DNA from: SAR92 clade bacterium H231
GTDB lineage: Bacteria; Pseudomonadota; Gammaproteobacteria; Pseudomonadales; Porticoccaceae
Assembly: GCA_025153775.1 (NCBI GenBank)
Contig: JAOALC010000002.1
Coordinates: 310,001-374,000, forward strand
Direction: 5' to 3'
Length of the DNA stretch: 64,000 nucleotides
Shown here in pieces: positions 26,887 to 34,651 of this stretch (the stretch's first letter is position 1; every line of letters starts with the position of its first letter). The notes under the pieces are model-generated. The model made no database searches. It was not told the DNA's origin and saw only the letters and a list, made by a program, of their open reading frames with translations. The translations under genes were made by a program, and so were the position numbers.

Positions 26887-27071
26887 AATGGTCAATGTCC
26901 TCTTTCATCGGCGCAACATGCATATTACGTGGCCGGCCCATTTGGAACTGCCCCGCCGCGATATCGGACAGATTTTCCGCATCTGTGAGCTTCGGTACAT
27001 TCAACTGCTTAGCCCTTTGGTAAGCAGCTTTAGTTTCTGGAAATCTCACGAATGGTTTGCTAGGTAGTCAT
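26879..27071 (-). pseudogene. Small frameshifted reading frame (about 63 residues)
   Basis: A good ribosome site (GAGAGG, 4 bases before ATG 27071) starts M-T-T, then TAG. One base later a clean frame runs to TAG at 26879-26881: SKPFVRFPETKAAYQRAKQL, then NVPKLTDAENLSDIAAGQ, then FQMGRPRNMHVAPMKEDI. The total of 193 nt is one base over 64 codons, so a single-base insertion at the fourth codon fits. A GTG inside the frame could instead give a 56-residue protein. The peptide is polar and predicted soluble; I do not recognise the family. It could be a decayed gene, a sequencing error or a programmed shift. Confidence 0.45.
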
Positions 27072-27163
27072 CCCGCCTCTCTAACTTTTAGAAGCCAGCT
27101 TAGTAAAGGTCAGTGCTTATCAATCGAATTCATGCTTTTTCCTGGTTAGCTTACAAAATCTAG

Positions 27164-27742
27164 CTAAAAGCCATGGTATTTCACAAAGCTGTTATTTTCA
27201 GCGCGGGTTGAGCGCACATGGTTGGCAGCGAAACTTTCATCTGGGTAGCCCATTGCGATACAGATCATAATGCTCTGGTCATCGGGAATTTGGGCATGTT
27301 CCCGGACAACATCTGACTGCATAATCCCCTGACCATTAATCACGCAACCTATGCCTCGCTCCCAGGCGGCGAGAATAATACCGTAGGCCAGAGATCCCAG
27401 ACCAAACTGAGTAATCGCTGCCGGCTCAAGATACTTGTCATAGGTGAGAACCAGTGACACTGGAGCATCAAATTGGCGAAAACCCCTCAGCATCCAATCC
27501 ATACGCTTTTCTTTGTCATCGCGCTCAATACCCATGGCCTCGAAAAGCTGAACAGCCACATCAATTTGATTTTGCCGATGCCCTCCTTCGTACTCTTCCT
27601 TATAGGGGAAGTCGCGAACATGGGGCTTTCCTGCCAGAGTATTTTTGGTATTGTCTTCACGGATCTTATCCAGCACCTCACCGGCTACAGCATGAATATG
27701 CCAGGTTCCTGTGGTCAAATAATACCGCTCGGTAATCGGCAT
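27164..27742 (-). pseudogene. N-terminally truncated nitroreductase-family protein
   Basis: The 192 residues match a nitroreductase from about residue 40 onward. WHIHAVAGEVLDKI follows what should be the SGTNTQPW motif, and AAITQFGLGSLAYGIILAAWERGIGCVINGQ is the FMN-binding helix region, followed by IMICIAMGYPDE. The usual N-terminal RRSxRxF phosphate-binding motif is missing, and the first 15 residues (MPITERYYLTTGT) look like unrelated junction sequence. Without that motif FMN binding should fail, so I treat it as a remnant, though a start on the truncated frame remains. A 7-bp inverted repeat lies just upstream. Confidence 0.6.
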
Positions 27743-28059
27743 CAGTTTTTAATAATTGACTAATGGCATAATCAATGCCATATTTTGCGATAGGGCTCCT
27801 GGCCTATAAGAAAAGCCTGTGCATAAAGATTAATATTTCCTTTTTTGATTCGATATAAAGGTTAAACAGATGGAAGTAAAAAACGCAGTTTGTCCCACGA
27901 ATCCTCACAGATACTGGTGAAGCTTGGTTTTGAGCCAATATCTACCCAAGACCTGCAAGCCATTGGACGCAGCTTACAGGCTGTGCTGCACCGGTCTGAT
28001 AATCCGTTTCGCTTTTTGCAGCATTTGGTGGAAGTGTTCCCTTTTAGGAAGATGAATTT
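27743..28059. other. Gene-free 317-bp gap with inverted repeat and peptide remnant
   Basis: ATGGCAT/ATGCCAT at 27763-27781 (5-nt loop) sits directly upstream of the truncated nitroreductase. Further right, about 27878-28063 on the plus strand reads as an uninterrupted peptide lacking an ATG (GFEPISTQDLQAIGRSLQ, then NPFRFLQHLVEVFPFRK) that ends at a stop just past the next gene's start. It may be a decayed small gene. I recognise no family. Confidence 0.35.
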
Positions 28060-28755
28060 ATGAAAAAATGGTTATTGAGAATTTTTATGGTTCTGGCCGC
28101 ACTATTTCTGGCTGCATTTTGGCAGATGTATTTTTCAGAGCGCCCACCGCTGATGACAGACCAGACCACATTGGCTGGCGATGGCAGCACCATTAATTAT
28201 TGTGAATTACCCATGCTCGATAGTAGCGGAAAGATGGCTGCCGAAATTCCTAAGGGCAACACGCCAGGTTGTGGCTACACTCAGTTTCCTTTACCTATCT
28301 TGGCTGAGTGCACTGAACCGTTACCGGAGGGCGCCGATGATATTCGTGGCTTATGGATTGGCGTTAAAGGTGGGCATACCGGACATGTAGAACGGGTAGA
28401 ACAATGTGGTTCACGTGTAGTGATTACCTCATCGGGTATTATTCATGACGGCGGCCCCAATAGCAGCGCCGATGTTGTCGGTATAAATTCTAACGATACC
28501 GAGGGATCTATACTCTTTACCGTTGGTGACAAAGAGTTTTGCGGTCGAACCTCTGCCAGTATGACCTGGAATAACAGGGTGCTAGAGTTCAATGCTTTCG
28601 GCTGGGGTCCGGTAGTGGTTAGACGATATATGGAGGGCAAGCAGTTAGTATGGGAATATGTCGATGGCAGTACAACCCATATGGATCGAATTTGTCAGCT
28701 GCCAGAAGAACATAAAATTCCCGCCAAACGAGGCAGGAAGATACAGATTTTTTAA
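28060..28755 (+). CDS. Uncharacterised membrane-anchored envelope protein
   Basis: A 231-residue protein with one N-terminal hydrophobic helix (WLLRIFMVLAALFLAAFW), which is either an uncleaved anchor or a signal. The remaining part is predicted to face the periplasm, with six or more Cys (GCGYTQF, AECTEPLP, VEQCGSRVV, KEFCGRTS, ICQLPEE) that could form disulfides. The central beta-rich region (GLWIGVKGGHTGHVERVEQCG) resembles a small lipocalin-like or META-like sandwich, but I cannot assign a family. The ribosome site AGGAAG is 9 bases upstream of the ATG. The neighbours do not indicate a role. The gene appears real from length and codon use. Confidence 0.7.
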   Translation: MKKWLLRIFMVLAALFLAAFWQMYFSERPPLMTDQTTLAGDGSTINYCELPMLDSSGKMAAEIPKGNTPGCGYTQFPLPILAECTEPLPEGADDIRGLWIGVKGGHTGHVERVEQCGSRVVITSSGIIHDGGPNSSADVVGINSNDTEGSILFTVGDKEFCGRTSASMTWNNRVLEFNAFGWGPVVVRRYMEGKQLVWEYVDGSTTHMDRICQLPEEHKIPAKRGRKIQIF

Positions 28756-28798
28756 TGATATCTTTTAGGACCAATAACTGGGAATCTATTGCCCAGCC

Positions 28799-30157
28799 TT
28801 ATCTCGTTTTTTCTCTCATGGTTACAAACTCTTCTGCAGCAGAGGGATGAATACCCACAGTGGCATCAAAATGGGCTTTTGTAGCACCTGCTTTTAAGGC
28901 AATACCCATACCCTGAATAATCTCCGCCGCATGTTCACCTACCATATGACAGCCCAGCACAATATCTGATTCTTCATCGACCACCAGCTTCATAGTAATG
29001 CGCTCAGCGCCGCCACCCAGCGTATGCAACATAGGCCTAAAGTCTGATAGATAGATCGCTATATCCTTATACTCTTTCCTGGCCTGTTCCTCGCTGAGAC
29101 CTACAGTGCCAAATTCTGGCTGACAGAATACAGCCGTGGGGATATCCCGATAATCAATAGTTGCGCTGCTATCACCAAACAGGTGATCAACCAACACCAT
29201 GGCCTCTTGAATCGCCACCGGAGTTAACTGTACTCGGTCAATCACATCTCCCAAGGCATAAATACTGGGTTCAGCAGTGGCAAAATACTTATCAACCTGA
29301 ATGGAGCCATTGTCCCGCATCACCACATTAGTTGTTTCCAATCCCAGTCCGGCCGTATTGGGCTGACGCCCCGTGGCGTAAAGTACCAAGCCTGCTTCAA
29401 GATCTGAGCCATTATTTAAGATTACAGACAGCTGTTCATCAGTCTTGGTGATCTGATTAACCTCAGTGTTTAAATGGATATTGACGCCTTTGTCGACCAT
29501 ACCCTGCATAATTTTGTCACCCATTTCTACATCAAAGGACTTAAGCAGTTTAGGGCCACGATAGACCAAGTGGGTCTCTACCCCCAGACCGTTTAAGATG
29601 CCGGCAAACTCTACTGCTATATAGCCGCCACCAACCACCACAGCCTTATTGGGTAGCTTATCGAGGAAAAACATTTCATTAGAACTAAGCGCATGTTCGC
29701 TACCGGGAAACTCTGGAATATAGGGCCAGCCGCCCGTCGCGACCAAGATAGTACGAGCTTTGTAGGTCTTGCCATTAACGCTGACAAGGTTCGCCCCAGC
29801 CACGGTTGCTCGGCCATCAAAGAGATCAGCGCCACTGTTATCAATTAGATTATTGTAGATACCATTAAGGCGCTCAATCTCAGCGGTTTTGTTATCTCTT
29901 AAAGTTGCCCAGTCAAGCATCGGCTGCTGAGGCACAGTCCAGCCAAACCCCGCGCTGGCATGAAATAACTCCGGGAACTGAGAGGCATAGACAAATAGTT
30001 TTTTCGGCACACAACCCACATTAACGCAGGTACCACCAAGGTAACGCTCCTCTGCCACAGCCACCTTTTTACCCTTAGATGCCGCCATCCGAGCTGCTCG
30101 CACCCCCCCTGAGCCCGCACCAATAACAAATAGGTCGTAGTCAAATTCCGTTGTCAT
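28799..30157 (-). CDS. gor: Glutathione-disulfide reductase
   Basis: A 452-residue flavoprotein disulfide reductase. The FAD site GAGSGGVRAARMAA, redox pair Cys-Val-Asn-Val-Gly-Cys in GGTCVNVGCVPKKLF, NAD(P) site VGGGYIAVEFAGILNGLG and C-terminal catalytic GIHPSAAEEFVTMRE (His-Pro and Glu) are all present. Glutathione reductase is favoured over dihydrolipoamide or trypanothione reductase by VGCVPKKLFVYA and by length. It would keep glutathione reduced for the four GST-type genes in this window (maiA at 23 kb, and others at 38, 53 and 56 kb). It is monocistronic and follows the lig operon on the same strand. Confidence 0.92.
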   Translation of the reverse strand: MTTEFDYDLFVIGAGSGGVRAARMAASKGKKVAVAEERYLGGTCVNVGCVPKKLFVYASQFPELFHASAGFGWTVPQQPMLDWATLRDNKTAEIERLNGIYNNLIDNSGADLFDGRATVAGANLVSVNGKTYKARTILVATGGWPYIPEFPGSEHALSSNEMFFLDKLPNKAVVVGGGYIAVEFAGILNGLGVETHLVYRGPKLLKSFDVEMGDKIMQGMVDKGVNIHLNTEVNQITKTDEQLSVILNNGSDLEAGLVLYATGRQPNTAGLGLETTNVVMRDNGSIQVDKYFATAEPSIYALGDVIDRVQLTPVAIQEAMVLVDHLFGDSSATIDYRDIPTAVFCQPEFGTVGLSEEQARKEYKDIAIYLSDFRPMLHTLGGGAERITMKLVVDEESDIVLGCHMVGEHAAEIIQGMGIALKAGATKAHFDATVGIHPSAAEEFVTMREKTR

Positions 30158-30226
30158 ACAAAAACCTCCGTTAAATTTAATTACCGCGCTTGATTAGGAG
30201 CGGCCGTCATCCGAGTTGCCAATTTG

Positions 30227-30251
30227 GCAGCACCCCAATAAATTGGGCTGC
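30227..30251. terminator. Hairpin after the ligI operon
   Basis: GCAGC and CCCAAT on the left pair with ATTGGG and GCTGC on the right, with a small A/T loop and one unpaired patch. It lies immediately after the ligI stop codon (minus strand). No T-run follows, so termination is only a weak inference. Confidence 0.35.
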
Positions 30252-31148
30252 TCAATTTTCCTCTGGCCAGCAGAGCCGCATCGGATTGTCGACCAGCAGC
30301 TTGCGCTGCAACTCAGCAGTGGGTGCTATGCGCGGGATCATATCCACCAGATGGCCGTCATCTGGCATATGAGATTTCATATTGGGGTGCGGCCAGTCAG
30401 TGCCCCAGAGCACCCGGTCGGGGAAAAGTTCTACTACCCGTGCAGCAAAGGGAACAAAATCATCGTAACTTGGCGGTCCCTGTAAACTGAGTCGTTCAGG
30501 GCAGGTCACCTTGGTCCAGCAATTATCATTTTCCCGGAGTAGTTTTAAAAACAGCTCAAATTCCTCACCATCAATCGGTTTACTGCAATCAGGGCGGCCC
30601 ATATGGTCGACCACAACGACGGTATTGAGAGAGGCGAAGAAATCGTAATATTCAGGCAGGTCCGGAGCTTCAAAGTAAATAATAATATGCCAACCCAGCT
30701 TGGCGATGCGCTCGGCAACCGACTTAAGCACCTCCGGAGGAACCGGGTTAACCAGGCGTTTAACAAAGTTAAAGCGAACTCCACGCACACCGGCACTATG
30801 CATTTCTGCCAGTTCAGCATCAGAGATATCGGGTGACACCACGGCAACACCACGGGCCTTGCCATCTGAGTGAATCAGGGCATCAATCAGAGCGCTGTTA
30901 TCGGTGCCATGACAGCTAGCCTGAACGATTACATTGCGCTCAAAACCCAGATGGTCGCGCAGTTCAAATAACCTTTCTTTTGGCCCGTCACAGGGGGTAT
31001 ATTTTCGCGTTGGCGAATAGGGAAAATCATCGCCGGGGCCGAAAACATGGCAGTGGGCATCCACGGCGCCCGCGGGCGGTGTAAAGGCCGGTTTGGATGG
31101 GTTGGGGTGAAAATCCAACCAACTCGCATCTTTTTGAAACTTGCTCAT
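30252..31148 (-). CDS. ligI: 2-Pyrone-4,6-dicarboxylate hydrolase
   Basis: A 298-residue amidohydrolase-superfamily enzyme. The first-strand motif VDAHCHVFGPGDDFPY, the VVVVDHMGRPDC strand and the closing WGTDWPHPNMKSH Asp are characteristic of LigI. It opens 2-pyrone-4,6-dicarboxylate (PDC) to 4-oxalomesaconate in the protocatechuate 4,5-cleavage pathway. Length equals that of Sphingobium LigI (about 293). It is the last gene of a minus-strand operon of tautomerase, aldolase, hydratase and hydrolase genes. Confidence is high because every neighbour carries an adjacent pathway step. Confidence 0.94.
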   Translation of the reverse strand: MSKFQKDASWLDFHPNPSKPAFTPPAGAVDAHCHVFGPGDDFPYSPTRKYTPCDGPKERLFELRDHLGFERNVIVQASCHGTDNSALIDALIHSDGKARGVAVVSPDISDAELAEMHSAGVRGVRFNFVKRLVNPVPPEVLKSVAERIAKLGWHIIIYFEAPDLPEYYDFFASLNTVVVVDHMGRPDCSKPIDGEEFELFLKLLRENDNCWTKVTCPERLSLQGPPSYDDFVPFAARVVELFPDRVLWGTDWPHPNMKSHMPDDGHLVDMIPRIAPTAELQRKLLVDNPMRLCWPEEN

Positions 31149-31162
31149 TGCTTTATCAGCCT

Positions 31163-32185
31163 CTATTTGCCGCGCGCTTTTAGGGATGCATCTAACCGTG
31201 GGTACAGCCGCCGGGCATTTAATTCAAACACCTTATGCTTGTCCTCGGCAGGGATATCAAGGGCATCAATATAACGCTTGGTATCATCAAAATACTGGCC
31301 CGTTTGCGGATCAATGCCACGCACCGCACCAACCATTTCTGAACCAAACAGGATATTGTCGATATCAATCACCTCAAATAAAAGGTCAATCCCAGGCTGA
31401 TGATAAACACAGGTGTCAAAGAATACATTTTTCATCACATGCTCAGTAAGCAGTGGTTTCTTAAGCATATCGGCCAGACCGCGATAACGCCCCCAGTGAT
31501 AGGGTACCGCGCCACCACCATGGGGAATAATAAAGCGCAGATCCGGAAAATCGGCGAACAAATCGCCCTGCAAAAACTGCATAAAGGCGGTGGTATCAGC
31601 ATTGATATAATGGGCGCCAGTAGCATGAAAATTGGGATTACAGGACCCAGAAACATGAATCATCGCTGGTACATCAAGCTCCACCATTTTCTCAAAAAAC
31701 GGATACCAATGACGGTCCGTGAGTGGTGGCGCGGTCCAGTGACCGCCCGATGGATCCGGATTAAGGTTACAACCTACAAAACCCAACTCTGAAACGCACC
31801 GCTCCAACTCTGCAATAGAATTTTCAATCGGCACACCTGGAGACTGGGGTAACTGGCACACGCCAATAAACTGCTCAGGAAATAACTCAACCACCCGCGC
31901 AATCAAGTTATTACAGGCCGCCGTCCAACTCTGGGAAACCTGTTCATCACCCACATGATGGGCCATGGTTGAGGCCCGTGGCGAGAATATAGTCATATCC
32001 GCCCCACGCTCTCTCAGCAGTTTTAACTGGTTTAGCTCAATGCTTTCGCGTATCCGATCATCGCTGATAATCGCGCTCTGGGGTTCTGGCAGCGACGGGT
32101 TTTGCAACCTAGCCATCTGTGCCGCCCGATAGTCCTGATGCGGATCAGGTGCGGTTGTATAGTGGCCATGACAATCAATAATCAT
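31163..32185 (-). CDS. ligJ: 4-Oxalomesaconate hydratase
   Basis: A 340-residue member of the amidohydrolase/ACMSD-like branch. The N-terminal MIIDCHGHYTTAP metal motif, central IHVSGSCNPNFHATGAHY, FIIPHGGGAVPYHWGR and C-terminal LFGSEMVGAVRGIDP are the LigJ hallmarks. It hydrates 4-oxalomesaconate to 4-carboxy-4-hydroxy-2-oxoadipate. It lies 14 bp upstream of ligI and 32 bp downstream of ligK on the same strand, so co-transcription is very likely. Length matches LigJ of Sphingobium (about 341). Confidence 0.95.
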   Translation of the reverse strand: MIIDCHGHYTTAPDPHQDYRAAQMARLQNPSLPEPQSAIISDDRIRESIELNQLKLLRERGADMTIFSPRASTMAHHVGDEQVSQSWTAACNNLIARVVELFPEQFIGVCQLPQSPGVPIENSIAELERCVSELGFVGCNLNPDPSGGHWTAPPLTDRHWYPFFEKMVELDVPAMIHVSGSCNPNFHATGAHYINADTTAFMQFLQGDLFADFPDLRFIIPHGGGAVPYHWGRYRGLADMLKKPLLTEHVMKNVFFDTCVYHQPGIDLLFEVIDIDNILFGSEMVGAVRGIDPQTGQYFDDTKRYIDALDIPAEDKHKVFELNARRLYPRLDASLKARGK

Positions 32186-32217
32186 TATCTTACTCCTTTG
32201 TTTATTTGCTCAACCGT

Positions 32218-32907
32218 CTAGTCGTCGAGGGAGTCCAGATACGCCAAACCACTCTCTTCCAATCTGGGCCGCATATTGTAGATATCCAATCCCAGCACAC
32301 CGCTTGCCAATTGCTCGCGCTTGGCAACTTCTCGGGCTTCACGCTGACGAGATTCTTCTAAAACTACCTCTGCATCTTTTCGCGACACCAGGGCAACGCC
32401 ATCGTCGTCGGCAACGACAATATCGCCTGGATTAATTAGCTGACCGGCGCAAACAACGGGCACATTCACGCAACCCAGAGTATTTTTCACTGTGCCTTTG
32501 GCATTTATAGCCCGCGACCAAACCGGGAAATTCATTTCTTTAAGGTCTCTGATGTCCCTTACCCCAGCATCAATAATCAGCCCTTTTACACCGCGTGCCT
32601 GAGCCGATGTCGCCAATAAATCTCCAAACATGCCATCGGTATTATCTGTGGTACAGGCAACCACCAGCATATCACCCGCCTGACAAAGCTCTATCGCCAC
32701 ATGCAGCATCCAGTTATCACCGGGCTGCGCCAAAACAGTCACAGCAGACCCCGCAACACGGGCACCAGCGTATATGGGCCTCATATAAGGCTTTAATAAG
32801 CCAATGCGACCCTGAGATTCGTGAACCGTGGCCACACCCATCTCACCCAGGCCTTCAACTATTGTTTGGTCTGCTCGCGCAATATTGCGCACTGCTACGG
32901 TTTTCAT
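32218..32907 (-). CDS. ligK: 4-Carboxy-4-hydroxy-2-oxoadipate aldolase/oxaloacetate decarboxylase
   Basis: A 229-residue class II (divalent-metal) aldolase of the RraA-like HMG/CHA aldolase family. Typical blocks are [21 protein letters not shown] ([11 protein letters not shown], then [14 protein letters not shown]), [21 protein letters not shown] with VRDIRDL, and [14 protein letters not shown]. It splits 4-carboxy-4-hydroxy-2-oxoadipate into pyruvate and oxaloacetate, the final step of the pathway, and can decarboxylate oxaloacetate. It sits between the tautomerase and ligJ genes. Confidence 0.95.
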   Translation of the reverse strand: MKTVAVRNIARADQTIVEGLGEMGVATVHESQGRIGLLKPYMRPIYAGARVAGSAVTVLAQPGDNWMLHVAIELCQAGDMLVVACTTDNTDGMFGDLLATSAQARGVKGLIIDAGVRDIRDLKEMNFPVWSRAINAKGTVKNTLGCVNVPVVCAGQLINPGDIVVADDDGVALVSRKDAEVVLEESRQREAREVAKREQLASGVLGLDIYNMRPRLEESGLAYLDSLDD

Positions 32908-32950
32908 CTGCTCTGCTCCTTTATCAACCTTAGTCAGGTTGGTTTCTCAT

Positions 32951-34045
32951 TTATTCCGTGATAAAAATATGTTCAGGCACATAGAGTTCACCGCGACTTA
33001 ACAGACGGGCGGTGCGCAATAATCCAGCCTTTAAAACTTGAGGCGGATCAGCCTGTTCATCAACATGCAGGTTTATCGAAAACTCACCGGAAGGATGCTC
33101 TACTGAAAGAGTCTTGCTGGCACCAACTGGCACAGTGGCAATACCCTCTGCAACAGTACCGGGAATAATCGCTGCGGTTGCGGCTGACACCGCGCCCAAC
33201 ACGCCAATCGCGGAATGACATTTGTAGGGAATAAAGGTGCGCGTATGACAGATACCGTCTTTTAGGGGCGGGGAAATCATGCACATCTTGGGGACTGCCG
33301 CACCCTCCACATCACCCAGATTCATTTTCGGGCCTATCTGCAGGCGTATAGATTGGAGCTTGCTCTTTAAGGCTTCATTGGCATTTAACTCGGCGGGCGA
33401 CTCATAGCCACTTATCCCCATGTCCTCAGCGCGCAGCACCACTACTGGCATACCATTATCAATGCAGCTTATCTCTATACCATCGACAATATCGATACGG
33501 CTACCTGTGGGTAGCAAACTGCCGCATGCTGATCCGGCGATATTAAGATAGTTACAGCTAATAGGTGCGGCACTGCCGGGCACACCATCAATACAAGCAT
33601 CACCCTGATACTCAACCTTGCCATTGGGCGTTCGCACCACCAGTTCACACTGGCTGCCGCTATTAAGCATATTGATTCGCACAGTCGTGCTATCACCAGT
33701 AGGCTCGATCAGGCCAGCCTCAATAGCAAAGGGGGCAACCCCAGCCAAAATATTACCGCAGTTAGGCGTGGTATCGACTCGATCGCCACCGACCACAACC
33801 TGAGCAAAAAGATAATCTATATCCGCATCTGGAGAATCAGACAGCCCGACAATTGCCACCTTGCTGGTCAATGGATCTGCGCCACCCAGCCCATCTATTT
33901 GAGACTTATCTGCGCCCATTGCCGCAATCAAGACTTTATTTCGCAACACCGGGTCAGCGGGCAAATCACTGGCACAAAAATACAGGCCTTTTGAACTTCC
34001 GCCCCTAAGTTGCATATAAGGAATAGCGCGCTGCATCAGGGCCAC
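32951..34045 (-). CDS. galD: 4-Oxalomesaconate tautomerase (GalD/LigU, PrpF family)
   Basis: A 364-residue PrpF-family isomerase with the diaminopimelate-epimerase-like fold. The blocks YMQLRGGSSKGLYFCASDLP, TTPNCGNILAGVAPFAIEAG and HSAIGVLGAVSAATAAIIPG identify the GalD group. It converts the keto and enol forms of 4-oxalomesaconate, feeding the hydratase. LigU of Sphingobium, another PrpF protein, moves the double bond and is the alternative name. The gene is at the 5' end of the operon with ligK, ligJ and ligI, and follows the DUF2218 gene by 40 bp. Confidence 0.92.
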   Translation of the reverse strand: MALMQRAIPYMQLRGGSSKGLYFCASDLPADPVLRNKVLIAAMGADKSQIDGLGGADPLTSKVAIVGLSDSPDADIDYLFAQVVVGGDRVDTTPNCGNILAGVAPFAIEAGLIEPTGDSTTVRINMLNSGSQCELVVRTPNGKVEYQGDACIDGVPGSAAPISCNYLNIAGSACGSLLPTGSRIDIVDGIEISCIDNGMPVVVLRAEDMGISGYESPAELNANEALKSKLQSIRLQIGPKMNLGDVEGAAVPKMCMISPPLKDGICHTRTFIPYKCHSAIGVLGAVSAATAAIIPGTVAEGIATVPVGASKTLSVEHPSGEFSINLHVDEQADPPQVLKAGLLRTARLLSRGELYVPEHIFITE

Positions 34046-34085
34046 CTAATCTGACTCTGCAGCGAAACTTGCTCTGAGCCGGAAT

Positions 34086-34436
34086 TCATTGACGCTCCCA
34101 GACTAATGAAATCTCATCGCGAAATGCAAAGCGCTCCATATGTCCAGCTACTACGCTTTGCATTTTTTCTAATGCCTCTTCAGTCTCGGCCTCTACAGTA
34201 ACCGTCAGTACATTTTCAGATGACTGCAAGCGGCAATCGCCAAAGGGGAAATCTACGTGGCCATGACTATCATCAAATTCAGTAGCTAACTTATGAGCGA
34301 AGTGACGGCAGAATTTTTTTAGATAGGCGACAGCCTTTAGGGTTTCAAAGCTTGACTGAGCGATCAGCATACAGAGTCCTTGGTCATGACTAATTTCTGA
34401 TAAATTACTCGTCAGAGAATAACCGTCAGATTGCAT
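34086..34436 (-). CDS. DUF2218 domain protein
   Basis: A 116-residue small protein. The core block AYLKKFCRHFAHKLATEFDDSHG, the GHVDFPFGDCRL stretch and HMERFAFRDEISLVWERQ at the C terminus match DUF2218, a family often beside siderophore or aromatic-catabolism genes and of unknown function. It contains a His/Cys-rich KKFCRHFAHK segment that might bind metal. It is the first gene of the galD-ligK-ligJ-ligI operon, facing the tandem-domain LysR gene across about 215 bp of AT-rich DNA. Confidence 0.8.
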   Translation of the reverse strand: MQSDGYSLTSNLSEISHDQGLCMLIAQSSFETLKAVAYLKKFCRHFAHKLATEFDDSHGHVDFPFGDCRLQSSENVLTVTVEAETEEALEKMQSVVAGHMERFAFRDEISLVWERQ

Positions 34437-34554
34437 AACTGACTAACAATAAAGTCTTGAAAAACTATGAGAATTATTAAGTATTAATTTTTTTCTCATT
34501 TAAATTAGATTAATCTATAAAAAATTATTCAAGCAAATCGTCTGTTTTCAGCTA

Positions 34555-34574
34555 TTTCGCAAAAAATAACGAAA
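34555..34574. promoter_or_regulatory. LysR-type dyad in the galD-operon/LysR intergenic region
   Basis: TTTCG at 34555-34559 and CGAAA at 34570-34574 form a dyad with a 10-nt A-rich spacer. It lies in a very AT-rich 215-bp divergent intergenic region, 78 bp before the LysR start codon, the expected place for a LysR-type operator. Its left arm, TTCGCAAAA, also begins the 23-nt element found upstream of the ligAB operon. Confidence 0.5.
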
Positions 34575-34651
34575 GATGTATGATAAAAGAAAATATTTAA
34601 TATACTTTTCTCATGTATATTTACTATCCTGCTGGAGTCCCTTAAAGAATT

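Noticed and set aside
31163-32185. ACMSD (aminocarboxymuconate decarboxylase) for the 31.2-kb amidohydrolase
   Set aside because: The sequence pattern and the ligK/ligI neighbours point to 4-oxalomesaconate hydratase, and no tryptophan-pathway genes are present.
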